A stretch of 64,000 nt of DNA. It comes from Ereboglobus sp. PH5-10 (lineage in GTDB: Bacteria; Verrucomicrobiota; Verrucomicrobiia; Opitutales; Opitutaceae). The notes beneath the pieces are model-generated. The model ran no database searches, was not told where the DNA came from, and worked only from the letters and a program-made list of their open reading frames with translations. A program made the position numbers and the translations under genes. The stretch spans positions 92,387-156,386 of the forward strand of contig NZ_JAQFIP010000009.1 of the NCBI RefSeq assembly GCF_029504735.1. The letters run 5' to 3'. Positions within the stretch are counted from its first letter, which is position 1. Every line of letters starts with the position of its first letter. Of this stretch, positions 26,932 through 34,413 are shown one piece after another.

Positions 26932-27066
26932 TCACCAACCGCCCCCGGAACACTTTCGTCGGCCGCCCCCGGAACACTTTCGTCGGCCACACCCGGAACA
27001 CTTTCACCAACCGCACTTGGAACACTTTCGCCGGCCGCACCTGGAACGCCCGCGCTGGCCGCATCC
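26932..27066 (+). repeat. 24-bp tandem repeat, about five units
   Basis: The units start at 26932, 26956, 26980, 27004 and 27028; each contains a variant of GCCCCCGGAACACTT. A frame from an ATG at 26923, overlapping the nuoI stop as ATGA, would translate them as SPTAPGTL-like octapeptides and end at 27231. I see no support for that frame being a real protein. Confidence 0.75.
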
Positions 27067-27121
27067 GAACCGTCCGTTCCGCCCTCGCGCACGGGAAGCC
27101 CGAAGGGCTTCCGTCCCCTTG

Positions 27122-27195
27122 CCCAGGGTTGCCGCAGCGAAGCGGAGGCTACCCTGGGTATCCGATTATTGAATACATCAACCCCAACGGGGTTG
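27122..27195. repeat. REP palindromes on the left of the RAYT gene
   Basis: Two hairpins: CCCAGGGT/ACCCTGGG with GCGAAGC at its tip (27122-27158), and CAACCCC-AAC-GGGGTTG (27179-27195). A further GGAAGCCC/GGGCTTCC hairpin lies at about 27094-27112. Both main hairpins recur in mirrored order on the other side of the transposase gene. Confidence 0.8.
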
Positions 27196-27240
27196 TGTCC
27201 CTCCGCTCTCGCCGCGCCCATCGCCGCCTGATCTCCCGCC

Positions 27241-27696
27241 ATGTCGCAATCGTTTTCCGCCACATATCCGCACCTCGTCTTTTCGACAAAAGACCGCGCG
27301 CCATTGTTGCGCGACAAAGGCGCGCGCGCGGAAATCCACGCCTACCTCGGCGGCATTTCAAAACAACTGGATTGCGTGCCGCTCATCACCGGCGGAGTCG
27401 AAGACCACGCGCACATGCTGGCGCAATTAGCCCGCACCATGACGATTGCCGATTGGGTAAAAGAGTTGAAGCGCGTATCAACGCTATGGATTAAGGAACG
27501 GTTTCCCGCGCTTCATGATTTTTCATGGCAGTCGGGCTACGGTGTTTTTTCCGTCAGCCAATCCAACACCGGCGCCGTCGAGGAATACATCGCGAACCAA
27601 GAGGCGCACCACCGCAAAACGACGTTTCAGGAGGAGTATCGCGCGCTGCTCCAGAAACACAAAATAGAATGGGATGAACGCTATGTTTGGGAATAA
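27241..27696 (+). CDS. REP-associated tyrosine transposase (Y1_Tnp / IS200-like)
   Basis: 151 residues. The HUH motif is DHAHML (residues about 57-62), with the preceding strand VPLITGGVE. The catalytic Tyr is probably the one in VEEYIANQEAHHRK, the YIxNQExHH block typical of RAYT proteins. It should cut and join single-stranded DNA at REP palindromes. The start is ATG at 27241. The gene sits in the nuo locus between nuoI and nuoH, in the same direction as the operon. It is flanked by REP hairpins in mirror orientation. It appears intact. Confidence 0.88.
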   Translation: MSQSFSATYPHLVFSTKDRAPLLRDKGARAEIHAYLGGISKQLDCVPLITGGVEDHAHMLAQLARTMTIADWVKELKRVSTLWIKERFPALHDFSWQSGYGVFSVSQSNTGAVEEYIANQEAHHRKTTFQEEYRALLQKHKIEWDERYVWE

Positions 27697-27744
27697 TCAA
27701 CATGCGCATTATTCCGCGTCCGCGCCTCGCGCCCGCGCCGGACA

Positions 27745-27816
27745 CAACCCCGTTGGGGTTGCCGGCATTTTTTCCGTTACCCAAGGTAGCCTCCGCTTCG
27801 CCGCGGCAACCTTGGG
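27745..27816. repeat. REP palindromes on the right of the RAYT gene
   Basis: CAACCCC-GTT-GGGGTTG (27745-27761) and CCCAAGGT/ACCTTGGG with GCTTCGC at its tip (27780-27816). These are the reverse complements, in reversed order, of the two hairpins at 27122-27195. The loops AAC versus GTT confirm the inversion. Confidence 0.8.
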
Positions 27817-27930
27817 CTATGTGACAGAACGGCGTTGCCGTTCAAAAACGCCGGACGCTGGAGTGCGACTTTGCCGTTCGTTTTCACCCCGCCCGCTTTC
27901 CCGCAAAATTTCACCTTTTTACACGCACCC

Positions 27931-29163
27931 ATGAACCCTTTCACCGCCACAATCTGGTTCAAATCCTTTGCCGACTGGGCCGAAAACCTCCCCGTCCGCA
28001 TCCACGATTGGATACTCGGCCTCCTTCCCGCATGGCCCTGGCTGCACTGGCTCACCACCGCGCTGCTCGCCATCGTGCTCATCCTCACATTTTACGGACT
28101 CTTCTTTGCGATGATCACCGTCACCGAGCGCAAGGGCTTGGGACGTTTTCAAAACCGCCCCGGCCCCAACCGCACCGGACCCTTCGGGCTGATCCAACCC
28201 TTTGCCGACGCCGTCAAGGCCATCTGCAAGGAGGACATCGTGCCCGCCGCCGCCGACAAGGTCCTGCACTTCATCGCGCCCTGCGCCACCGTTTTTTTCG
28301 GCCTGCTCACGCTCGCCATCATCCCCGCCGGACGCCACTTCACCGCGCTCAACCTCGACGCCGGACTCCTTTATTTCTTCGCCGCCGGCGCCGCCTCCGA
28401 GCTCGCCATCTTCATGGCCGGCTGGTCGTCGCACAACAAATACTCGCTCCTCTCCGCCATGCGCGCGCTCGCGCAACTCATCTCGTTCGAACTCCCGCTG
28501 CTCCTCGTCACGGTGCCCGTCGTCATGGTCGCCGGCACGCTCTCGCTGCCCGGCATCATCGCCCAGCAAGGCGCCTGGACGCTCGGCGGCCTCGTCCCCG
28601 CGTGGAATTTTTTCACACCCTGGGGTTTCTTCGGCTTCATTGTGTTTTTCATCGCCGCGCTCGCCGAGACGAACCGCTGCCCGTTTGACCTTCCCGAGGG
28701 CGAGTCCGAAATCATCGCCGGGCACCTCACCGAGTATTCAGGATTCAAATACGCGCTCTTTTTCATGGGCGAGTATTTCGGCATGCTCGCGCTCTCCGGC
28801 CTCGGCGTGACGCTCTTCTTCGGCGGCTGGAACGCCCCCTGCGAATTCCTGCAATTCATCCCCTCCTACTGCTGGTTCACGATAAAACTCTTCATGATGA
28901 TGTTCATGTTCATCTGGATACGCGCCACGCTTTTGCGCCTGCGCATCGACCAGCTCATGCGCCTCGCGTGGAAACTCCTCGTGCCGCTCGCGCTCATCAA
29001 CCTCGTCGTCGTCGCGTTCTGGCTGCGCACGGGCGACTGGGCCGGCCCGCTGCAACTCGTCCGCTGGGCCGTCGCCATCCTCCTCGAACTCGTCCCCTTC
29101 ATCCTCATCGGCCGCCACATGAGCAAGGGCCTCGGCCCGAGAAAATACAAATACGCGCAATGA
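27931..29163 (+). CDS. nuoH: NADH-quinone oxidoreductase subunit H
   Basis: 410 residues with about nine membrane helices. The family block ERKGLGRFQNRPGPNRTGPF is followed by GLIQPFADAVK and KEDIVP, and later by FDLPEGESEIIAGHLTEYSG with the acidic quinone-site loop. NuoH connects the peripheral arm to the proton-pumping subunits. It is longer than E. coli NuoH (325 residues), partly in the N-terminal and central hydrophobic parts. The start at 27931 was chosen because the upstream extension is REP-derived DNA. Confidence 0.94.
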   Translation: MNPFTATIWFKSFADWAENLPVRIHDWILGLLPAWPWLHWLTTALLAIVLILTFYGLFFAMITVTERKGLGRFQNRPGPNRTGPFGLIQPFADAVKAICKEDIVPAAADKVLHFIAPCATVFFGLLTLAIIPAGRHFTALNLDAGLLYFFAAGAASELAIFMAGWSSHNKYSLLSAMRALAQLISFELPLLLVTVPVVMVAGTLSLPGIIAQQGAWTLGGLVPAWNFFTPWGFFGFIVFFIAALAETNRCPFDLPEGESEIIAGHLTEYSGFKYALFFMGEYFGMLALSGLGVTLFFGGWNAPCEFLQFIPSYCWFTIKLFMMMFMFIWIRATLLRLRIDQLMRLAWKLLVPLALINLVVVAFWLRTGDWAGPLQLVRWAVAILLELVPFILIGRHMSKGLGPRKYKYAQ

Positions 29164-29464
29164 AATTTTCGATTTTCGATTCTCGATTTTCGATTGTGGA
29201 GCTACCGCTCCGCAACACATCCGAAAAAGGAACCCCGCCCGAAGGTGGGGTAATGGATGTTGGGCTGGGCCTGCCGAGGCATTCGTCCATATCGAGCCCC
29301 CAAAGAGGCGCCCACCGCCGCGAAACCTAAACACCAGCCAACCGACCCCCAAGTAAGATCTAACGCGCTTATGAAATTCTGGATTTTAAAACCACTGTTC
29401 TGCTTCGCATTCAAACCCGCGCGGTAGCGCGCAATCAAAAATCGAGAATCCAAAATCGAAAATT
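29164..29464. repeat. 301-bp element with heptad terminal inverted repeats
   Basis: 29164-29195 pairs with 29433-29464 at 30 of 32 positions. The left arm is ATTTTCG, ATTTTCG, ATTCTCG, ATTTTCG. Inside are GGAGC-TACC-GCTCC and CCGCGCGGTAGCGCGCAAT, the latter shared with the element at 2969-3061. The right end is 5 nt before the nuoJ ATG. The 306-bp gap between nuoH and nuoJ is wholly made of this element. Confidence 0.85.
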
Positions 29465-29469
29465 CCTCC

Positions 29470-30000
29470 ATGTCCCTCTCGCTTCTCATCTTCATCCTCA
29501 TCGCCATTGCCACGCTTGGCTCGGCGGCGGTCGCGCTCGCGTTGAAAAACATCATCCGCGCGGCGCTCCTGCTTGTCGTGAGCTGGGTCGGCATCGCGGC
29601 GTTTTACCTGTGGGCCGACGCGCAATTCGTGGCCTTCGCGCAAGTGCTCGTTTATGTCGGCGCCATCTCGATGGTCGTTCTCTTCGGCGTGGTGCTCACG
29701 CGCCGCGCGCCCGTCAGCGTTGTTGACACCACCGTCACGCCCTCGATGCGCGCGGTCGCCGGGGTCGCCTCCGCCGGGCTCGTCGCGCTCGCCGTCGTCT
29801 GGGGAATCCTCGGCACCGAGCTGCCGCAAACATCATCGCGCGCCGCCGCGCCCGTCGTGAACATGCGCGCGCTCGGCCTCGAACTCATGGGCCAATACGC
29901 CGCCGCCATCCTCATCGTCGGCGCGCTCCTCACCGTCGCGCTCCTCGGCTCCGTCGTGGTCGCTTCTCATGAAGAGAAGCTAATGAAAAATGAAAAATGA
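29470..30000 (+). CDS. nuoJ: NADH-quinone oxidoreductase subunit J
   Basis: 176 residues with five membrane helices. ALKNIIRAALLLVVSWVGIA and FYLWADAQFVAFAQVLVYVGAISMVVLFGVVL contain the conserved third helix of NuoJ with its pi-bulge region. The C-terminus ends KLMKNEK, encoded by ATGAAAA heptads that form the left arm of the next repeat. So the last residues seem to have been taken from the repeat. Confidence 0.93.
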   Translation: MSLSLLIFILIAIATLGSAAVALALKNIIRAALLLVVSWVGIAAFYLWADAQFVAFAQVLVYVGAISMVVLFGVVLTRRAPVSVVDTTVTPSMRAVAGVASAGLVALAVVWGILGTELPQTSSRAAAPVVNMRALGLELMGQYAAAILIVGALLTVALLGSVVVASHEEKLMKNEK

Positions 30001-30089
30001 AGAATCAGGAGAAGGCCTCCGGCTAATCCGAAAAAGCAACCGACGACGCATGCGCCATTATCCATTATACATTTTAAATTATACATTTT
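29983..30089 (+). repeat. Heptad-iterated inverted repeat between nuoJ and nuoK
   Basis: The left arm is ATGAAAA, ATGAAAA, ATGAAGA (29983-30003), overlapping the nuoJ end. The right arm is CCATTAT, CCATTAT, ACATTTT, AAATTAT, ACATTTT (30055-30089), ending 4 nt before the nuoK ATG. The arms pair imperfectly. Confidence 0.6.
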
Positions 30090-30093
30090 CCTC

Positions 30094-30411
30094 ATGAGCG
30101 CCCTTCACCTCTGCCTGATTTTTTCGACGCTGCTATTTGCGCTGGGCCTCGCCGCCGCGCTCTCCCGCAGCAACGCCATCCTCGTGCTCCTCGGCGTCGA
30201 GCTGATGCTCAACGCGGCCAACATCAACTTCATCGCCTTCTGGCGTTTCTCGCCGCAATTCGCGAGCAACCCGCACGCCGGCGTCATCTTCGCGATCTTC
30301 TCGATCGCGGTCGCCGCCGCCGAGGCCGCGGTCGGCCTCGCGCTCATCATCGCCGTCTACCGCCACTACAAAAACGTGCGCCTGCAAGACGCCGATCAGC
30401 TCAAAGGCTGA
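30094..30411 (+). CDS. nuoK: NADH-quinone oxidoreductase subunit K
   Basis: 105 residues with three membrane helices. The family segment NAILVLLGVELMLNAANINF contains the conserved glutamate of the second helix, and the third-helix glutamate is in AAAEAAVGLALII. NuoK sits beside NuoJ and NuoN and takes part in proton transfer. The start at 30094 places LxxSxxLFxxGL at the N-terminus as usual. Confidence 0.95.
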   Translation: MSALHLCLIFSTLLFALGLAAALSRSNAILVLLGVELMLNAANINFIAFWRFSPQFASNPHAGVIFAIFSIAVAAAEAAVGLALIIAVYRHYKNVRLQDADQLKG

Positions 30412-30426
30412 TTTTTCAAACCAATC

Positions 30427-30539
30427 AACCACGGAGAACACGGAGAAACACAGAGCCAAACCCATGAAGAATTTAACTCATGCAACCTGTCTCCTTTTCC
30501 GCCTCTCCGTGCTCCTCCGTGCCCTCCGTGGTTAATTAA
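30427..30539. repeat. ACCACGGAG inverted repeat, copy 1, before nuoL
   Basis: AACCACGGAG (30427-30436) is complementary to 30524-30533. The arms iterate a CACGGAGA-like word at about 9 bp. From 30455 to 30539 it is nearly identical to 32683-32766 behind nuoL. Confidence 0.8.
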
Positions 30540-30568
30540 CTCCGAGAAAAATTTCCAAAACACTCTTC

Positions 30569-32659
30569 ATGCTTTCCGCAAAATACATCTGGCTCATTCC
30601 GTTGCTTCCGCTCATCGCCGCGGCAATCGGGACATTCCTTCCGCGCGGCGGCAGCTCGCGCAAAATCGCCTCCGCCTCCGCGATCCTCTCGATGGCCGCC
30701 GGGTTCGTGCTCTCGTGCCTCGCGCTCCGCGGCGCGCTCGCCAATCCCGCCGCGCACGACACTTGGAATTTCCGCTGGCTCGATTTCGGCGCCACCACGC
30801 TCGAACTCGGTTTCATCAACGACCCGCTCACCGCGTTCATGCTCGTGATGGTTACGTTTGTAGGCTCGCTCATTTTTATTTTCAGCACCGGCTACATGAA
30901 GGAGGACGCCAACGCCGCGAAGTTTTTCTGCTACCTCTCGTTCTTCGCCGCCGCGATGCTCGGCCTCGTCGTTTCCAACAGCCTGCTTCTCCTCTTCGTG
31001 TGCTGGGAACTCGTCGGGCTCGCCTCGTATCTGCTCATCGGTTTCTGGTTCACAAAACCCGCCGCCGCGGCCGCCGCGAAAAAAGCCTTCATCACCACGC
31101 GCATCGGCGACCTCGGCCTGCTCATCGGCATCTGCTGGCTCTACAACGCCGGGGGCACGCTGCTATTCTATGACGGCGGCAACGGGTTTCTCGAAACCAG
31201 CGTCCTCGGGGCACTCACCGTCGTGCTGCCTTGCGGACTTGCCGTCTCGACCGCAATCGGCCTCCTCATCTTTTGCGGCGCGGTTGGCAAATCAGGCCAG
31301 TTCCCGCTGCATGTCTGGCTCCCCGACGCGATGGAAGGCCCGACACCCGTCTCCGCGCTCATCCACGCCGCAACAATGGTCGCGGCTGGCGTGTTTCTCA
31401 TTGCCCGCGTTTATCCGCTCATGGCGTTGGATCAGGCCAACATTTTACGTGATGGATTTGATGCCGTGCTCAGTGGAGCGCCTCTCGAAATTTATTCCTC
31501 CACCGGTATCAAGGCTCTCACCGTCGTCGCCATCATCGGCGCGATCACCGCGCTCTTCGGCGCGGTCGTCGCCGTGGCGCAAAACGACATCAAACGCATC
31601 CTCGCGTTTTCGACCGTCTCCCAACTCGGCTACATGATGCTCGCCATCGGTGTCGGCGCGTGGCCCGTGGCGATCTTCCATCTTCTCACGCACGCATTTT
31701 TCAAGGCGCTGCTCTTCCTCGGCGCGGGCAGCGTCATCCACGCCGCGCATCACGAGCAGGACATCCGTTATCTCGGCGGACTCGCCCCGCGCATGAAGAT
31801 CACCTTCGCCACCTTTGCCATCGGCATGATGGCGCTCGCCGGCGTGCCGTTCCTCTTCTCCGGTTTCTGGTCGAAGGAAGGCATCCTCCACGCCGCGCAC
31901 GGCTGGACGGTCTCGCAACTGCCATTCTACGTCGCGCTCGTCGCCGTCGTGCTTACCGCGTTCTACATGACGCGCCTCGTCTGCGAAGTTTTCCTCGGCA
32001 AGGCCCGTTCGCACGCCTCCGAGCACGCGCATGAAAACAGCCCCGCGATGACCCTGCCGCTCGTGCTCCTCGCCGTCTGCGCAATCGGCCTCGGTTTCCT
32101 CGGCACGCCCGCGTGGCCCTGGCTCCAGTCGATGCTCGAGGGCATCCCCGCCGACAAAATCCACGGTCACTCCATCTTCTCCGAACCCGGCCTCATGATC
32201 ACGTCGATTGTGCTCGTCGCGCTCGGCATCGGCGTTGGTTGCGCGCTCTATTATTTCTTGCGCAAACGCAACACCACCGGCGAACTCGACCCGCTCGAAA
32301 AAGCCGCGCCCGCGCTCTGGACCGCGCTCGCCAACCGCCTCTACTTCGACGAACTCTACGCCGCGACCTTCGGACGCCTCTTCGACGCAATCGCGTGGCT
32401 CTCCGACGCGTTCGACCGCCACGTTTGGGGCGGCCTCATAAACCTGATCGGCGGCCTCGGCCTGTTCGCCGGCGGCGTGAACCGCGAGTTTGACGAAAAC
32501 ACCCTCAACGGCGGTTTCGACACCGTGAGCGAGGACCTCCGCAAAACCGGCAAGGCATACAGCCGCGCCCAAACCGGCGACGCCCACGGCTACCTCCGCA
32601 CCATGGCCCTCGGCTTCGCCGGTCTCATCGCAATCGTAATCCTCATCGTCGCCATCTGA
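30569..32659 (+). CDS. nuoL: NADH-quinone oxidoreductase subunit L
   Basis: 696 residues, longer than E. coli NuoL (613). It is the distal antiporter-like subunit with about 14 helices, followed by the lateral helix and a final membrane helix. Key segments are CWELVGLASYLLIGFW with the pumping Glu, VGKSGQFPLHVWLPDAMEGPTPVSALIHAATMVAAG with the central Lys, and HALTHAFFKALLFLGAGSVIHA-like LTHAFFKALLF. The extra length is partly in the C-terminal stretch between RLYFDELYA and GYLRTMALG, which corresponds to the lateral helix. A longer lateral helix would suit a complex with an extra NuoM. Confidence 0.95.
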   Translation: MLSAKYIWLIPLLPLIAAAIGTFLPRGGSSRKIASASAILSMAAGFVLSCLALRGALANPAAHDTWNFRWLDFGATTLELGFINDPLTAFMLVMVTFVGSLIFIFSTGYMKEDANAAKFFCYLSFFAAAMLGLVVSNSLLLLFVCWELVGLASYLLIGFWFTKPAAAAAAKKAFITTRIGDLGLLIGICWLYNAGGTLLFYDGGNGFLETSVLGALTVVLPCGLAVSTAIGLLIFCGAVGKSGQFPLHVWLPDAMEGPTPVSALIHAATMVAAGVFLIARVYPLMALDQANILRDGFDAVLSGAPLEIYSSTGIKALTVVAIIGAITALFGAVVAVAQNDIKRILAFSTVSQLGYMMLAIGVGAWPVAIFHLLTHAFFKALLFLGAGSVIHAAHHEQDIRYLGGLAPRMKITFATFAIGMMALAGVPFLFSGFWSKEGILHAAHGWTVSQLPFYVALVAVVLTAFYMTRLVCEVFLGKARSHASEHAHENSPAMTLPLVLLAVCAIGLGFLGTPAWPWLQSMLEGIPADKIHGHSIFSEPGLMITSIVLVALGIGVGCALYYFLRKRNTTGELDPLEKAAPALWTALANRLYFDELYAATFGRLFDAIAWLSDAFDRHVWGGLINLIGGLGLFAGGVNREFDENTLNGGFDTVSEDLRKTGKAYSRAQTGDAHGYLRTMALGFAGLIAIVILIVAI

Positions 32660-32662
32660 TTT

Positions 32663-32766
32663 TTAACCACGGAGAACACAGAGCCAAACCAATGAAGAAT
32701 TTAACTCATGCAACCTGTCTCCTTTTCCGCCTCTCCGCGCTCCTCCGCGCTCTCCGTGGTTAATTA
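32663..32766. repeat. ACCACGGAG inverted repeat, copy 2, behind nuoL
   Basis: TTAACCACGGAGA (32663-32675) is exactly complementary to 32751-32763. The interior 32683-32766 repeats the interior of copy 1 with a few substitutions, so nuoL is bracketed by two direct copies. Confidence 0.85.
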
Positions 32767-32767
32767 A

Positions 32768-32801
32768 TTCCGCACTCCGAAATCCGCATTCCGCATTTTC
32801 C
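32768..32801 (+). repeat. Heptad tract in front of nuoM1
   Basis: TTCCGCA, CTCCGAA, ATCCGCA, TTCCGCA and TTTTCCG run into the GTG start at 32802. The same words occur inside the nuoN coding sequence at 36282-36309. Confidence 0.6.
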
Positions 32802-34373
32802 GTGAACTCCATTCCGCTTCTTTCTCTCATCATTTTTACGCCGTGGGTCGGCGCGCTTTTGGTCGCGCTGCATCATCCGCGCAAACCCAACGCCATCTCG
32901 CGCGCCGGCGCCGTCGTCTTCTCGCTCTCGACGATCATCTACGCCATCGCCGCGATCGTGCTCCCCGGCGGATTCAACCCCGACGCCGTCGGCCTCCAGC
33001 TCACCGAAACGCACTCGTGGATCGACTCGCTCAACGTCCGCTACTCGCTCGGCCTCGACGGACTCTCGCTCGTGCTCGTGCTCCTCACCGGCATCATCGG
33101 CCCCACCGCGCTCGTCGCCTCCTGGCGCGTCGCGCCCGCCACGCGCGAGTCAAATCTCTACCCCGTCCTCTTCCTCCTCCTCCAAGGCGCGTCGCTCGGC
33201 GTGTTTCTCGCGCAGGACTTTTTCCTCTGGTTCCTGTTCTGGGAGCTGAGCCTTTTCCCGGCGTTTTTCCTTATCAAAATGTTCGGTGCAAACGCCGCCA
33301 AGGCCACGCGCGCGGCGTATCAATTTGTCATCTACACGATGGGCGGCAGCGCGTTCATGCTGTTCGGTTTCGCCGCGCTCTACGCCACCACCGGCACGCT
33401 CGATTTCACCGCGCTCGCGCAACTCGGCGCCGACGGCACGCTCGTCGCGAAACTCGCCGAGATCGGCGGCATCTGGCCCGGCGTCGTGTTTGGCGGCGTG
33501 CTCCTCGGCCTCGCGGTAAAAGTGCCGCTGTTCCCCTTCCACACATGGCTGCCCTCGGCCTACGCGGAGGCGCCCGCCGGCACGTCGATGTTTCTCACCG
33601 CCGTGCTTTCAAAAATGGGCGTTTACGGATTCATCCGAATCCTCTGGCCGATCTTTCCCGCGCAACTCGCCGCCGCCGCGCCTTGCCTGATGGTGCTCGC
33701 GCTCGCGGGCGTGGTGCTCGGCGCGTTCGCCGCGATGCGCCAGCGCGACCTCAAGCGCATGATCGCGTATTCGTCGGTCAACCACCTCAGCTACTGCCTG
33801 CTCGCGCTCTTCGCCGTCGCGCGCGTGGCGGGGCAAACAACCCACGACGCCGCGGTGTCGTCCGCGCTCGGCGGCACGATTCTGCAAATGTTCAACCACG
33901 GCCTCTCCGCCGCCGCGCTCTTCTATTGCGTCGGGCTGCTCGAAAAACGCTCGGGCGGCTTGCGCGGCATCGGCGATTTCGGCGGCATGCGCGCAGTCGC
34001 CCCGGTCTTCGCGGGCCTGTGCGGCGTGGCGATGTTCTCCTCGCTCGGCCTGCCCGGCCTCAACGGCTTCGCGGGCGAGTTCCTGATCTTCCGCGGCGTG
34101 TTCGGACTCGCGCCGTGGTTTGCCGCCGCCGCGACGCTCGGCCTGCTCGTGACCGCTCTTTTCCTGCTGACCTTCTGGCAAAAAGTTTTCCACGGCCCGG
34201 TCGGCGAAAACGTCAAGGGGATGGGGATGAAAGATCTTTCCTGCTGCGAAATCGCGCCGCTCGTGCCCGCCATCGCGCTGATGTTCGTGCTCGGCATCGT
34301 CCCGCAAGTGCTCGCCGCGCTCTTCAACCCGCTGGTCGCCCAATGGACAACCAGCATCTCCAGCCTGCCTTAA
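32802..34373 (+). CDS. nuoM: NADH-quinone oxidoreductase subunit M, first copy
   Basis: 523 residues, about 14 helices, antiporter-like. The pumping Glu lies in FLWFLFWELSLFPAFFLIK. VKVPLFPFHTWLPSAYAEAPAGTSMFLTAVLSKMGVYG carries the central Lys and the broken-helix region, followed by LKRMIAYSSVNHLSYCLLAL. The start is GTG at 32802, inside a heptad tract. It lies upstream of a second, clearly different NuoM, so this is not a recent duplication. Confidence 0.94.
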   Translation: MNSIPLLSLIIFTPWVGALLVALHHPRKPNAISRAGAVVFSLSTIIYAIAAIVLPGGFNPDAVGLQLTETHSWIDSLNVRYSLGLDGLSLVLVLLTGIIGPTALVASWRVAPATRESNLYPVLFLLLQGASLGVFLAQDFFLWFLFWELSLFPAFFLIKMFGANAAKATRAAYQFVIYTMGGSAFMLFGFAALYATTGTLDFTALAQLGADGTLVAKLAEIGGIWPGVVFGGVLLGLAVKVPLFPFHTWLPSAYAEAPAGTSMFLTAVLSKMGVYGFIRILWPIFPAQLAAAAPCLMVLALAGVVLGAFAAMRQRDLKRMIAYSSVNHLSYCLLALFAVARVAGQTTHDAAVSSALGGTILQMFNHGLSAAALFYCVGLLEKRSGGLRGIGDFGGMRAVAPVFAGLCGVAMFSSLGLPGLNGFAGEFLIFRGVFGLAPWFAAAATLGLLVTALFLLTFWQKVFHGPVGENVKGMGMKDLSCCEIAPLVPAIALMFVLGIVPQVLAALFNPLVAQWTTSISSLP

Positions 34374-34374
34374 T

Positions 34375-34409
34375 TTTTTCACTCTTCACACTTCACCTTT
34401 CACTCTTCG
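34375..34409 (+). repeat. Heptad tract between the two nuoM genes
   Basis: Five words TTTTTCA, CTCTTCA, CACTTCA, CCTTTCA, CTCTTCG end 4 nt before the ATG at 34414. The same word type forms the right arm of the nuoD-leader repeat (24821-24855). The whole 40-bp gap is this tract. Confidence 0.6.
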
Positions 34410-34413
34410 ACTC

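Noticed and set aside
26932..27066. CRISPR-like array behind nuoI
   Set aside because: The units are contiguous 24-bp tandem repeats without unique spacers, and no cas genes are in the window.
26923..27231. A 102-residue frame overlapping the nuoI stop (ATGA) through the 24-bp repeats
   Set aside because: The overlap looks like translational coupling, but the sequence is only the repeats plus REP-hairpin DNA, with no recognisable protein features.
30421..32766. nuoL as cargo of a composite transposon formed by the two flanking repeats
   Set aside because: nuoL is in its normal place and order, the repeats carry no transposase, and no target duplication is visible. Direct repeats on both sides are better explained by independent intergenic elements of one family.
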